64,000 nt of DNA from Actinomyces sp. ph3. Lineage in GTDB: Bacteria > Actinomycetota > Actinomycetes > Actinomycetales > Actinomycetaceae. The stretch covers positions 124,001-188,000 of the forward strand of contig NZ_CAGY01000005.1 in assembly GCF_000308055.1 (NCBI RefSeq), given 5' to 3'. The translations under genes were made by a program, and so were the position numbers. The stretch's first letter is position 1. Every line of letters begins with the position of its first letter. Of this stretch, positions 52,630 to 62,068 are shown piece by piece. The notes beneath the pieces were generated by a model, which saw only the letters and a list, made by a program, of their open reading frames with translations, was not told where the DNA came from and did no database searches.

Positions 52630-53985
52630 ATGAAAACTCGTACCGTAGTCTCAGCGGGGATTGTCGCAGCAATGGCGCTGTCCCTGGGCGCGTGCAACGC
52701 CAACTCCTCGAGCACCTCGAGTTCCTCGGCATCGGGCGACGGTGTGACCGTCAGCTACTGGCTGTGGGATGACCGTCAAGCTCCTCTGTACCAGAAGTGC
52801 GCTGACGACTTCCACGCAGAAAACCCGAACATCACCGTCAAGATCACCCAGACCGCATGGGGTCAGTACTGGGATACGCTGACCACTCAGCTGGCAGCAT
52901 CGAACGCCCCCGACACCTTCGTCGATCACTCCACGCGTCTTCTCCAGTTCATTGATTCCAAGCAGATTCTGGATATCACTGACAAGGCGAAGGAAGCTGG
53001 AATCGATGACTCCATCTACCAGCCCGGACTTGCTGATCTGTCGAAGTTCGAGGGCAAGCGTTACGGCCTGCCCAAGGACTGGGACACCATGGGTCTGCTC
53101 TACGACACCGAGGTCGCAAAGGAAGCTGGCTACACCAAGGAAGACATGGCCAAGCTGACCTGGAACCCCACCGATGGCGGCACCTTCCAGGAATTCGTTG
53201 CAAAGACCACAGTTGACGCCAATGGCCACAACGGACTTGACCCGGCATTCGATAAGAACAACGTCAAGCGTTACGGCTACTACCCCGAGTGGGCAGACGG
53301 CGCAATCGGCCAGAACGGCTGGGGCGAATTCGCCGCTTCCAACGGCTTCACCTACGGCGACAAGACCGTGAACCCCACCAAGTTCAACTTCGCCGATAAG
53401 AGCCTGGTCGACACCCTCGCTTGGGAACGTCAGCTCATCGAGAAGGGCTACGCCCCCAAGTTCGATAAGCAGTCCTCGCTGGGCACCGACGCAACGATGA
53501 ACGCAGGTATTGCTGCATCGACCATCGCCGGTTCCTTCACCGTCTCTTCCTACCTGGGTGCAGATGCGCAGAAGAAGTTCGCCTACGCACCCCTTCCGAT
53601 CGGCCCCGTTGGACGTCGTAGCGCCATGAACGGCCTGCACGACGTCGTGTGGAGCGGTTCGAAGCACCCCGATGAGGCATTCAAGTGGATCGCCTACATG
53701 GCTTCCGACAAGTGCCAGATCAAGGTCGGCGAGTCCGGCGTCATCTTCCCCGCCAGCATCAAGGGTACCGAGGCGTCCCTGAAGGCACGCGAGGCAAAGG
53801 GCCAGGACAACTCGGCATTCACCACCGTCGTTGAGAACAAGGAGACCTTCCCGGTTCCCGTCTTCTCACACGGTGACGAGGTCAACGCTCTGATCCAGGA
53901 CGCAATCCAGGAGGTCGCCGGTGGCGCCGATCCTCAGGCGACCATGACCGCGGCCAACGAGAAGGCAAACGCTCTGCTCAAGTAA
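52630..53985 (+). CDS. ABC sugar transporter substrate-binding lipoprotein (second cassette)
   Basis: The 451-residue family 1 solute-binding protein begins with a lipoprotein signal ending in the lipobox LGAC, then a Ser-rich linker. Recognisable fold elements are VSYWLWDDRQAPLYQKCADD, YGLPKDWDTMGLLYDTEVAK and MNGLHDVVWSGSKHPDEAFK. ATG 52630 is used because it starts the signal peptide; the frame is open from 52606. Unlike the first cassette, the binding protein follows the permeases. An alpha-galactosidase gene comes next, suggesting alpha-galactosides (for example melibiose- or host-type Gal-alpha glycans) as substrates. Confidence 0.92.
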   Translation: MKTRTVVSAGIVAAMALSLGACNANSSSTSSSSASGDGVTVSYWLWDDRQAPLYQKCADDFHAENPNITVKITQTAWGQYWDTLTTQLAASNAPDTFVDHSTRLLQFIDSKQILDITDKAKEAGIDDSIYQPGLADLSKFEGKRYGLPKDWDTMGLLYDTEVAKEAGYTKEDMAKLTWNPTDGGTFQEFVAKTTVDANGHNGLDPAFDKNNVKRYGYYPEWADGAIGQNGWGEFAASNGFTYGDKTVNPTKFNFADKSLVDTLAWERQLIEKGYAPKFDKQSSLGTDATMNAGIAASTIAGSFTVSSYLGADAQKKFAYAPLPIGPVGRRSAMNGLHDVVWSGSKHPDEAFKWIAYMASDKCQIKVGESGVIFPASIKGTEASLKAREAKGQDNSAFTTVVENKETFPVPVFSHGDEVNALIQDAIQEVAGGADPQATMTAANEKANALLK

Positions 53986-53992
53986 GCCACTG

Positions 53993-54043
53993 AGCGGGTC
54001 CCGCCCCCGTCGATTACCCAATCGCAGGGCGGCGGGACCCGCT
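53993..54043 (+). terminator. Stem-loop between binding-protein and alpha-galactosidase genes
   Basis: AGCGGGTCCCGCC pairs perfectly with GGCGGGACCCGCT across a 25-base loop and is followed by TTTCC. It may act as a partial terminator favouring the binding protein. Confidence 0.75.
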
Positions 54044-54116
54044 TTCCACACCCAAACCCAAAACTTTCCTTTCCTTCTGCACCGCTTCCCGCGGCCTCGT
54101 CAATGAAAGAACGATC

Positions 54117-55613
54117 ATGCAACGTCTGGTACTTTCCCTTCCCAACGCCACTTTGAGCGCGTCAGCCGATGCTCAGCTCATCGAGCAGGGTGACAACTAC
54201 GCAATCATTGACGCCAGCCGTGTCGCGCTGCTCCACGGAATGGAAAGTGGCCAGTACTACCGCAGTGGGCACAATTCTTGGTCGCCCTCGGGCTGGAATT
54301 CGCTGAGCGATGCGCCGCTGCGCGTTCCCTCTGATGAACGTCGGACAACCGCCGATGACCCGGGCGCAGATGACGCCGTCCGCCACCACGGTTCGTGGAT
54401 CGGTGCGGTCGTTGAAGAAGAGGGTGGCGCAGGTTTCCTCATCGGTGCGCTCGCGGGTGGGCACCCGAAGGTTCGTGCCGATGAAGATGTTTTTGTTGGC
54501 TTCGACGAGATTCGTCCGGCTCGCTGGTTTGTGAGCTGGGGCAGTGAAGCGGAGATTTTCGAGGCCTATGTGGAGCAGCTGCGCTCTCGGCGTCGTAGCC
54601 CCGGTCAGGCACCGCGCGTGTGGTGTTCCTGGTATTCCTACTACGAAAACGTTTCCTGGGACGTTCTTGCGGGACAGCTTCCCGGGCTTGCAAAACTTGG
54701 TTTCACAGCCTTGCAAATTGATGATGGTTGGCAGCTAAATGTAGGCGATTGGCGTCCGAATGCGAAGTTTGGACACGATCTTGCGGCCTGTGCGCGTTAC
54801 ATTTCCGATCTCGGCGTGACTCCCGGTCTGTGGATCGCTCCCTTCATTGCTCGCGAAGGAACGCCTTTCCTTCAAGCGCACCCCGAAGCTTTCGTTCACG
54901 ACGAAGATGGGAAGCTCGCTATCGCCGGATACAACTGGGGCGGTCCCTACTATGCGCTGGATACGACGCACCCTCTGGCGCAGGAATATCTGCGCGACAC
55001 CATCGGATACCTGCTTGAGGCTGGGATCCGCTATATCAAGACGGACTTTATTAACGCAGCGGCCATTGAAGGCGTGCGTTTTGATCGCGAAGCAAGCCCC
55101 GATGACGCATTTGTTTTGGGTTCGCAGATTTTGCGTGAGGCTGCAGGGGAGGGCACCTACCTTCTGGGTTCTGGTGCCCTGATCATCCCTGCGATCGGGC
55201 TCTACGATGGAATTCGAGTGGGCTGCGATGTTGCGCCCATTTGGAAGAACTACGCGACTGATGATCGTTCCGACGCAGAAGCGCGCAATGCTTTTATGGG
55301 TTCTGTATCGCGGCTATGGCTGCGTGAGCTCATCGATGTTGACCCCGATGTCATCTTCTTCCGCCACATGAAGAACCTGCTGAATGATCAGCAGATTGGG
55401 TGGCTTCAGGACGTTGCTGCGGTCGCCGGTTTTAAGTCATCTTCCGACCCTCTGGTATGGCTGACGGAGCAGGAACAGGCAGAGCTGAGCCAGTGGCTTG
55501 CTCGCCACGAGGACGTCCAGCAGATCTCGCGAAATGTCTGGTCTCTGGACGGTCGAGAGGTTGACTTCGGTCCCGGTTTGGCCGAGCCGGAGCACTGCTA
55601 CCCGGTTTCCTAA
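54117..55613 (+). CDS. GH36 alpha-galactosidase (compact form)
   Basis: The 498-residue enzyme has the GH36 barrel features VWCSWYSYYENVSWDVLAGQ and LQIDDGWQLNVGDW. The nucleophile aspartate is in IRYIKTDFINAAA and the acid/base aspartate in IRVGCDVAPIWKNY. It lacks a signal peptide and should act in the cytosol on imported sugars. It is shorter than the ~700-residue type I enzymes and closer to compact bacterial GH36 members; alpha-N-acetylgalactosaminidase activity is also known in GH36. It is the last gene of the second importer operon. Confidence 0.9.
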   Translation: MQRLVLSLPNATLSASADAQLIEQGDNYAIIDASRVALLHGMESGQYYRSGHNSWSPSGWNSLSDAPLRVPSDERRTTADDPGADDAVRHHGSWIGAVVEEEGGAGFLIGALAGGHPKVRADEDVFVGFDEIRPARWFVSWGSEAEIFEAYVEQLRSRRRSPGQAPRVWCSWYSYYENVSWDVLAGQLPGLAKLGFTALQIDDGWQLNVGDWRPNAKFGHDLAACARYISDLGVTPGLWIAPFIAREGTPFLQAHPEAFVHDEDGKLAIAGYNWGGPYYALDTTHPLAQEYLRDTIGYLLEAGIRYIKTDFINAAAIEGVRFDREASPDDAFVLGSQILREAAGEGTYLLGSGALIIPAIGLYDGIRVGCDVAPIWKNYATDDRSDAEARNAFMGSVSRLWLRELIDVDPDVIFFRHMKNLLNDQQIGWLQDVAAVAGFKSSSDPLVWLTEQEQAELSQWLARHEDVQQISRNVWSLDGREVDFGPGLAEPEHCYPVS

Positions 55614-55661
55614 GGATTTCCGCGCCGATTAACGCAACAAACATATGTGCAAATTGAATAC

Positions 55662-55683
55662 GGGTGTGTGCTCGCTCACGCCC
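55662..55683 (+). terminator. Weak hairpin after the alpha-galactosidase gene
   Basis: GGGTGTG and CACGCCC pair (one G-T wobble) around TGCTCGCT, about 48 bases after the stop. There is no U-tract, so its termination strength is doubtful. Confidence 0.4.
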
Positions 55684-55708
55684 CTAAAGTGTTGTTCTCA
55701 CGGACTTT

Positions 55709-55736
55709 TTGGCGTGCTTTCGCGGCTTCGTATACC
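55709..55736 (+). promoter_or_regulatory. Candidate promoter of the menJ-nuo operon
   Basis: TTGGCG, a 16-base spacer and TATACC give a plausible but imperfect sigma-70-type promoter 67 bases before the start codon. Confidence 0.35.
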
Positions 55737-55802
55737 GGTGACTATGGTCTGAACTGGACCCCGATATAGGTTCGTCGTTGCGTGGAGCGTGAAGGAGGCG
55801 TG

Positions 55803-57080
55803 GTGAGCCAACAGGCCCAAGACATGAACGCTGATGTCGTTATTGTCGGCGCTGGCCCAGGTGGTGCATCTACCGCCTATCATTTGGCAACCCTTGGTAT
55901 TGACGTCCTTCTTGTCGATAAGGCACGTTTCCCGCGCGACAAGATCTGTGGTGATGGCCTGACTCCCGCCGCCGTCCAAGAGCTCATCCTCATGGGTGTC
56001 GATACTTCTGGTTGGGCACGAAACCGCGGTTTGACCGTCATTGGCGGTGGCCACACCATCCACATGGAGTGGCCCGATCAGGCTTCACTTCCGGGATACG
56101 GAATGACTCGCGCGCGCATGGATCTTGACCACGCACTGGTCCAGCGTGCACAGAGTGCGGGAGCTCGCCTCGAAGAAGAACTCACCGTTACCGAGGCCCT
56201 CCAAGACTCCGCGCACCGAATCTGTGGTGTTCGCGCGCGTCGAGGCCGTGGCAAGAATGCCCAGGACGTGACAATCCGCGCCAAGCTGGTTGTGGATGCT
56301 GGTGGCGTCTCTGCAAAGGTTTCCACCCGCCTCGGAATTGAAAAGAATCCCAAGCGTCCCATGGGCGTTGCGGCGCGCACCTACTTCCGTTCCCCTCGTG
56401 GCAACGAAGAGTGGATGGAATCGCACCTGGAACTCTGGGCGGGCGAACCCGGGCACTCGGATCTGCTTCCTGGATACGGCTGGATCTTCCCCATGGGGGA
56501 TGGCGTCGTCAATGTCGGACTGGGCTCTGTGGCCTCGACGGCAAGTGCGACAAACCTGCCCTATCGTCAGGTTTTCGAACAGTGGATGGCCAACCTTCCC
56601 GAGGATTGGGGATTTACCCCAGAGAATCAAATCGGTGAGCTCCGCAGCGCAGCTTTGCCGATGAGCCTTAACCGTCAGCCCCACTACACCAATGGATTCG
56701 TCATTGTCGGCGATGCCGGCGGAATGGTTTCTCCTTTTAACGGAGAAGGAATCGCACCCGCGATGAAGGCTGGACGCTACGCGGCCGAGGCCATGGCTCA
56801 GGCTCTTGCCCGCACGCACCGCGCTGGCGTTGACCGAGCGATGAGCGCCTATCCCCAACGGATCCGCGACGAATACGGCGGTTACTACCAGTTGGGACGC
56901 ATCTTTGTTCGTCTCATTGAAAATCCGCGAATCATGCGCCTGTGCACGACCTACGGTCTGCCCATCCCGCGCCTGATGACCCTGGTTCACAAACTTCTGT
57001 CGGATGGCTTCGAACGCCAAGGCGGCGACTTCGACGACCGACTGATTACGACCCTATCCAAGATGGTGCCATCAGCATGA
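55803..57080 (+). CDS. Geranylgeranyl reductase family protein, likely menaquinone side-chain reductase (MenJ-like)
   Basis: This FAD-dependent enzyme opens with the dinucleotide-binding motif VIVGAGPGGASTAYHLATLG, then KARFPRDKICGDGLTPAAV, and has the second FAD motif GFVIVGDAGGMVSPFNGEGI. The 425-residue length fits the family. In actinobacteria such genes sit between menG and nuoA and saturate one isoprene unit of menaquinone, as MenJ does in mycobacteria. Here it directly precedes nuoA, which supports that role. The GTG at 55803 is chosen with GGAGG four bases before it; in-frame GTG codons at 55800 and 55782 are alternatives. Confidence 0.88.
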   Translation: MSQQAQDMNADVVIVGAGPGGASTAYHLATLGIDVLLVDKARFPRDKICGDGLTPAAVQELILMGVDTSGWARNRGLTVIGGGHTIHMEWPDQASLPGYGMTRARMDLDHALVQRAQSAGARLEEELTVTEALQDSAHRICGVRARRGRGKNAQDVTIRAKLVVDAGGVSAKVSTRLGIEKNPKRPMGVAARTYFRSPRGNEEWMESHLELWAGEPGHSDLLPGYGWIFPMGDGVVNVGLGSVASTASATNLPYRQVFEQWMANLPEDWGFTPENQIGELRSAALPMSLNRQPHYTNGFVIVGDAGGMVSPFNGEGIAPAMKAGRYAAEAMAQALARTHRAGVDRAMSAYPQRIRDEYGGYYQLGRIFVRLIENPRIMRLCTTYGLPIPRLMTLVHKLLSDGFERQGGDFDDRLITTLSKMVPSA

Positions 57081-57114
57081 TGGCTACGAAGGTACACCCG
57101 ATGTGGGAGGAACG

Positions 57115-57474
57115 ATGACAAATCCCTATGTTCCGCTGCTGATCATGGCTGCAGCCGCCATGGTCTTGGCGCTGGGCGGGCTGGGCGCATCCGCAATTCT
57201 GGGGCCAACGCGCAAGAATCGCACGAAGGCCGATAACTATGAATGCGGAATCGACCCCACGGAGCAGCACCTGGAGCGTGGACGCTTTCCTGTGCGCTAC
57301 TACCTGGTAGCTATGACCTTCATTGTCTTCGACATTGAAGTCGTGTTCATGTACCCGTGGGCCGTGAGCTTCAACCAGCTGGGACTTTTCGGATTGGTTG
57401 CCATGCTGACCTTCATCGCGGTGATCACCGTCCCCTATATCTACGAATGGCGCCGCGGCGGACTGGACTACTGA
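57115..57474 (+). CDS. nuoA: NADH-quinone oxidoreductase subunit A
   Basis: This 119-residue membrane subunit of complex I has three transmembrane helices and the conserved loop ADNYECGIDPTEQHLERGRF, then RYYLVAMTFIVFDIEVVFMY. ATG 57115 follows GGGAGG; an in-frame GTG at 57103 is less likely. It opens the nuo operon behind the menJ-like gene. The loop contributes to the quinone cavity. Confidence 0.96.
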   Translation: MTNPYVPLLIMAAAAMVLALGGLGASAILGPTRKNRTKADNYECGIDPTEQHLERGRFPVRYYLVAMTFIVFDIEVVFMYPWAVSFNQLGLFGLVAMLTFIAVITVPYIYEWRRGGLDY

Positions 57475-57489
57475 GGTAAGAGGAAAACA

Positions 57490-58044
57490 ATGGGAATTGA
57501 AGAAAGCCTGCCTGCAGGCATTGCCCTGGCAAGCATGGAGAAGATCCTCGGTCTTGCTCGAAAGCACAGCCAGTGGCCAGTCACCATGGGCTTGGCGTGC
57601 TGCGCAATTGAAATGATGGCAGCCGGAACTCCCCGTTTCGACATGTCGCGTTTCGGTTTGGAAGTTTTCCGCGCATCGCCGCGTCACTCCGACCTCATGA
57701 TTGTCTCCGGACGTGTTTCCCACAAGATGGCTCCCATCGTGCGCCGCGTCTATGACTCAATGGCCGATCCCAAGTGGGTCATCTCCATGGGTGCCTGCGC
57801 ATCTTCGGGCGGTATGTTCAACAACTACGCCGTCGTTCAGGGATGCGACCACATTGTTCCCGTCGATGTGTACCTTCCCGGCTGCCCGCCTCGTCCCGAG
57901 GCCTTGATTCACGCAATCCTTACACTGCGTGAGCAGATCGGAAGTGAACCGCTGGGCGCACACCGTCGCGAAATTGCTCGCAAGGCTGAAGCAGCAGCAC
58001 TTGCTGCGACCCCGACTCACGATTTGAAGGGATTGCTGGCATGA
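57490..58044 (+). CDS. nuoB: NADH-quinone oxidoreductase subunit B
   Basis: NuoB holds iron-sulfur cluster N2, which hands electrons to menaquinone. The cluster ligands are visible as the tandem cysteines in [12 protein letters not shown], the cysteine in [13 protein letters not shown], and that in [13 protein letters not shown]. The length of 184 residues is typical. The gene overlaps nuoC by four bases (ATGA), giving tight coupling. Confidence 0.97.
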   Translation: MGIEESLPAGIALASMEKILGLARKHSQWPVTMGLACCAIEMMAAGTPRFDMSRFGLEVFRASPRHSDLMIVSGRVSHKMAPIVRRVYDSMADPKWVISMGACASSGGMFNNYAVVQGCDHIVPVDVYLPGCPPRPEALIHAILTLREQIGSEPLGAHRREIARKAEAAALAATPTHDLKGLLA

Positions 58045-58736
58045 GCGAAGAAATTAATCGTTTCGGTGCCGAGCAGCCCGAGGTCATCAAAACCCGTCAG
58101 GGTCTGTTCGGAGCTCCGGATCAGGGCGATACCACGGGCTTCTCGCAGCAAGTAACTGTTGCGCGCACTGCGCCCGCAGCAGTGCGGCCCTATGGTTCGT
58201 ACTTCGATCAGATCGTTGACATCCTCGAGGAATTGATTGCCGCCGATGGGCTGGCAGTTGCGGATGTCATTGAGAAGGTCGTCGTTGAACACGGTGAACT
58301 CAGCATCTTCATCCCGCGTGAGCACATCCGCCGCGTCGCGCGCTACCTGCGTGATGATCAGGATCTGCGTTTCGAGATGTGCCTGGGAACTAACGGCGTG
58401 AACTACCCCGAAGATCAAGGCCGTGAACTCCACGCGATCTACCCCTTCATGTCGATCACGCACAATCGCATGATCCGTCTGGAAGTGACCTGCCCGGATT
58501 CGGATCCGCACATTCCCTCGATCGTCGATATTTACCCGGCGAACGACTGGCAGGAACGCGAAACATGGGACCTCATGGGAATTGTTTTTGATGGGCATCA
58601 CTCGCTGACACGAACCGCTATGCCTGATGACTGGGTAGGTCACCCGCAGCGTAAGGACTACCCCCTGGGTGGTATTCCCGTGGAATTCAAGGGTGCAGTC
58701 AACGCACCTGCCGACACTCGGAGGTCGTACAACTAA
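58041..58736 (+). CDS. nuoC: NADH-quinone oxidoreductase subunit C
   Basis: This 231-residue peripheral-arm subunit carries the 30-kDa-subunit signature [20 protein letters not shown] and ends with [18 protein letters not shown]. It has an N-terminal extension of about 60 residues typical of actinobacterial NuoC. It is not fused to NuoD. The stop overlaps the nuoD ATG by one base (TAATG). Confidence 0.96.
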   Translation: MSEEINRFGAEQPEVIKTRQGLFGAPDQGDTTGFSQQVTVARTAPAAVRPYGSYFDQIVDILEELIAADGLAVADVIEKVVVEHGELSIFIPREHIRRVARYLRDDQDLRFEMCLGTNGVNYPEDQGRELHAIYPFMSITHNRMIRLEVTCPDSDPHIPSIVDIYPANDWQERETWDLMGIVFDGHHSLTRTAMPDDWVGHPQRKDYPLGGIPVEFKGAVNAPADTRRSYN

Positions 58737-60085
58737 TGACTACTCCTTCACTTCACGCTGCAGCATCAAGTGCAGGCCTGGACATTGACGAGGTTCCCGA
58801 GGTTCTTGCCCAGGGCGGAGACTGGAACGACGTTATCGCTGAGATCGAGCGCATCAACCATGAGCGCATCGTGCTCAACATGGGTCCTGTCCACCCCTCA
58901 ACCCACGGCGTTCTTCGCCTGATCCTCGAGCTGGATGGTGAAACCGTTCGCGAAACTCGCGTTGACACGGGCTACCTTCACACCGGTATCGAAAAGACCA
59001 TGGAATACCGCACGTGGACCCAGGGCGTCACGCTGTGCACTCGTATGGACTACGTGGCTCCCTTCTTCCAGGAAGTGGGTTACTGCCTGGCCGTTGAGAA
59101 GCTCCTGGGGATCACGAATGATGTGCCGGAACGCGCAAACCTCATTCGTATCCTGATGATGGAAGTCAACCGCATCGCCTCGCACATCGTTGCAATCGGT
59201 ACCGGCGGTAACGAGCTTGGCGCGACGACCATGATGACTATTGCCTTCAGGGGACGTGAAGAGATTCTGCGAATCTTCGAGCGCATTACCGGTCTGCGTA
59301 TGAACCACGCATACATCCGTCCCGGTGGTGTGGTTCAGGACCTGCCCAGCGGTATGGTCCCGTACATCCGCGAAAAGCTTCCGAAGGTGCGAAACGATAT
59401 CGGTGAGCTCCAGGACCTGGTTCTGGCAAACCCGATCTTTAAACAGCGCTTCATTGGTGTTGGTTACATGCCGCTGTCAGCAATGATGGCCCTGGGCTTG
59501 ACCGGTCCGTCCCTGCGAGCAGCCGGCTTGCCCCAAGACCTTCGTAAGGATCAGCCTTACTGCGGTTACGAGAATTTCGAATTCGACGTTCCCACCTATG
59601 ACTCGAACGACGCCTACAACCGTGTTCGCGTGCGTTTCGATGAGTGCTACCAGTCGCTGCGTATTGTCGAGCAGGTCCTTCGCCGCTTGGAGGCAACTGA
59701 AGGCCAGCCCGTCATGGTTGCCGACCCGCATATCAAGTGGCCCGCACAGCTTTCAGTTGCAACGGACGGCCAGGGTAACTCAGCCGAACACATTGCGAAG
59801 GTCATGGGAACTTCAATGGAATCCCTGATCCACCACTTCAAGCTGGTCACCGAAGGATTTAGGGTCCCCGCCGGCCAGGTCTACCAGACCGTTGAGCACG
59901 CAAAGGGCATTTTGGGTGTCCACCTGGTTTCTGACGGTGGAACTCGTCCCTTCCGCGCGCACTTCCGTGACCCTTCATTCGCAAATCTGCAGTCTCTGGC
60001 CATGATGACGGAAGGCGGCCAGCTGGCCGATGTCGTTGTCTCGCTGGCCACTCTCGACCCCGTTCTGGGAGGCGTTGATCGATGA
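58736..60085 (+). CDS. nuoD: NADH-quinone oxidoreductase subunit D
   Basis: The 49-kDa subunit forms the quinone-binding pocket with NuoB. Diagnostic parts are [60 protein letters not shown] and the C-terminus [20 protein letters not shown]-like region. The length of 449 residues is normal. The start overlaps nuoC and the stop overlaps nuoE (ATGA). Confidence 0.97.
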   Translation: MTTPSLHAAASSAGLDIDEVPEVLAQGGDWNDVIAEIERINHERIVLNMGPVHPSTHGVLRLILELDGETVRETRVDTGYLHTGIEKTMEYRTWTQGVTLCTRMDYVAPFFQEVGYCLAVEKLLGITNDVPERANLIRILMMEVNRIASHIVAIGTGGNELGATTMMTIAFRGREEILRIFERITGLRMNHAYIRPGGVVQDLPSGMVPYIREKLPKVRNDIGELQDLVLANPIFKQRFIGVGYMPLSAMMALGLTGPSLRAAGLPQDLRKDQPYCGYENFEFDVPTYDSNDAYNRVRVRFDECYQSLRIVEQVLRRLEATEGQPVMVADPHIKWPAQLSVATDGQGNSAEHIAKVMGTSMESLIHHFKLVTEGFRVPAGQVYQTVEHAKGILGVHLVSDGGTRPFRAHFRDPSFANLQSLAMMTEGGQLADVVVSLATLDPVLGGVDR

Positions 60086-60780
60086 GCTATCCCGTGGAAA
60101 CCTATGAGCGCCTTGCAGGTGAGGCACGCGAAATCATCGCGCGCTACCCCCAGGGCCACGCTCGTTCCGCACTGCTTCCCATGCTTCACCTAGTCCAGTC
60201 TGAAGACGGCTATGTGAGTGCAAACGGAATCGCACTATGCGCTGAACTTCTGGGTATCACTCGCGCAGAAGTTTCTGCAGTTGCGACCTTCTATACCCAG
60301 TACAAGCGTCACCCCACGGGTGAATACCTCGTGGGTGTGTGCACCAATGCTCTGTGCGCCGTCATGGGTGGCGATGAAATCTGGGAGGCCGTCAGCGAAA
60401 AGGTTGGTGTCGGAACCGACGAAACCAACGAGGCCGGAACCATCACCCTTGAGCGCCTCGAATGCAACGCGGCCTGCGATTACGCTCCCGTTGTCATGGT
60501 GAACTGGGAGTTCTTCGACAACCAGACCCCCGAATCCGCATGCGCCCTCATTGATGACATCGAGGCCGGTAAGCCCTTGCACCCCACCCGCGGAAGTGCT
60601 GTGCTGCCGACCTTCAAGGAAACCGAGCACGTCCTTGCCGGCTTCCTTGACGGACACGAGAACGAAGGACCCAGCGCCGGCGAGGCCTCGACGCTGGGAC
60701 TGAGGATCGCCGAAGAACGCGGCTGGAGCGCTCCGGCTGACGTTCCTGCGGAAGAAGGAAAGGAGAAGGACGGTGAGTGA
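60082..60780 (+). CDS. nuoE: NADH-quinone oxidoreductase subunit E
   Basis: NuoE is the 24-kDa thioredoxin-like subunit of the NADH dehydrogenase module and carries [2Fe-2S] cluster N1a. Ligand motifs are [12 protein letters not shown] and [16 protein letters not shown]. The 232 residues include an acidic C-terminal extension after the fold, as in other actinobacteria. It overlaps nuoF by eight bases. Confidence 0.96.
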   Translation: MSYPVETYERLAGEAREIIARYPQGHARSALLPMLHLVQSEDGYVSANGIALCAELLGITRAEVSAVATFYTQYKRHPTGEYLVGVCTNALCAVMGGDEIWEAVSEKVGVGTDETNEAGTITLERLECNAACDYAPVVMVNWEFFDNQTPESACALIDDIEAGKPLHPTRGSAVLPTFKETEHVLAGFLDGHENEGPSAGEASTLGLRIAEERGWSAPADVPAEEGKEKDGE

Positions 60781-62068
60781 AACAACCGTGGCCCTGACCC
60801 CGATTCTGACCCGCGGATGGGGAAGCGATCGCTCGTGGACTTTGGAGTCCTACCTGAGCCGTGGCGGCTATGAGGGACTCAAGAAGGCCAACACCATGGA
60901 GCCCGCCGAGATCGTTGAGACCGTTAAGGCCTCTGGCTTGCGAGGCCGTGGTGGTGCTGGATTCCCCACGGGCCTCAAGTGGTCGTTCCTTCCGCCCGAT
61001 GACGGTTTGCCTCGTTATCTCGTGGTTAATGCCGATGAATCGGAACCGGGAACCTGTAAGGATATCCCGACGATTATGGCAAATCCCCATGTGCTGATTG
61101 AAGGTATTGCGATCACCTCGCGTGCCATCAATTGCCACCACGCATTTGTCTACCTTCGCGGCGAAGTCGTTCACGTCTACCGCCGCCTGATGGCTGCAGT
61201 TAAGGAAGCAACCGAGGCCGGCCTGCTGGGTGATCTTCGCATCACCGCTCACGCAGGTGCGGGTGCGTACATCTGTGGTGAAGAAACTGCTCTTCTGGAT
61301 TCTCTGGAAGGCTACCGAGGCCACCCGCGTCTGAAGCCTCCATTCCCCGCTGTCGCAGGTTTGTATGCGCGTCCGACTGTTATTAATAACGTCGAGTCGA
61401 TCAGCCAGGTGACCGGAATCTTCCAGCACTCCGCACAGTGGTACTCCTCGATGGGAACGGAAAAGTCCAAGGGACACGGTCTGTTCTCAATCTCAGGTCA
61501 CGTGAAGAATCCGGGCCAATTCGAGGCTCCCTTCGGAATCACCATGCGTGAGCTCATTGAGCTTGCCGGCGGTATTCGCGAAGGACACCAGCTGAAGTTC
61601 TGGACTCCCGGTGGTTCTTCGACCCCGATCTTCACCGAAGCCGAACTGGACACGCCTCTGGATTACGAATCTGTTGGCGCCGCCGGTTCGATGCTGGGTA
61701 CCCGTGCATTGCAGGTCTTCGATGAAACGACCTCTGTGGTTCGTGTCATTACCCGTTGGATTGAGTTCTACCAGCACGAATCCTGCGGTAAGTGCACGCC
61801 CTGTCGTGAAGGAACCTACTGGCTCAAGCAGATCATGCTCCGCCTGGAAGCAGGTAAGGGCCAGGAAGGCGATATCGATCTTCTGGACGAGATCGCACAC
61901 AACATTTTTGGCCGAAGCTTCTGTGCTCTGGGCGATGCGGCAGCAACCCCGATCATGTCGGGAATTAAGAAGTTCCGCGAAGAATTCGAGGCCGGGCTGA
62001 CCACGCCCGCGCGCGAATTGTTCCCCTACGAGGCCTCGAGCAACTTTGCCAAGGGAGGAGTTCGATGA
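60773..62068 (+). CDS. nuoF: NADH-quinone oxidoreductase subunit F
   Basis: NuoF binds NADH, FMN and [4Fe-4S] cluster N3. The nucleotide loop is GLRGRGGAGFPTGLKWSFLP, the FMN region GAGAYICGEETALLDSLEG, and the cluster ligands are in ESCGKCTPCREGTYWLKQ with a later cysteine in FGRSFCALGDAA. The GTG start at 60773 lies inside the end of nuoE, and the stop overlaps nuoG (ATGA). The length of 431 residues is typical. Confidence 0.97.
   Translation: MSETTVALTPILTRGWGSDRSWTLESYLSRGGYEGLKKANTMEPAEIVETVKASGLRGRGGAGFPTGLKWSFLPPDDGLPRYLVVNADESEPGTCKDIPTIMANPHVLIEGIAITSRAINCHHAFVYLRGEVVHVYRRLMAAVKEATEAGLLGDLRITAHAGAGAYICGEETALLDSLEGYRGHPRLKPPFPAVAGLYARPTVINNVESISQVTGIFQHSAQWYSSMGTEKSKGHGLFSISGHVKNPGQFEAPFGITMRELIELAGGIREGHQLKFWTPGGSSTPIFTEAELDTPLDYESVGAAGSMLGTRALQVFDETTSVVRVITRWIEFYQHESCGKCTPCREGTYWLKQIMLRLEAGKGQEGDIDLLDEIAHNIFGRSFCALGDAAATPIMSGIKKFREEFEAGLTTPARELFPYEASSNFAKGGVR

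Noticed and set aside
52651-53667. 338-codon minus-strand frame opposite the second ABC binding-protein gene
   Set aside because: Composition is that of a shadow frame of a strongly codon-biased gene. No ribosome site, no domain, and no reason for an overlapping antisense gene.
56085-57020. 311-codon minus-strand frame opposite the menJ-like gene
   Set aside because: Shadow of a conserved FAD enzyme on the plus strand. Its sequence shows no protein-like hydrophobic pattern or motif.
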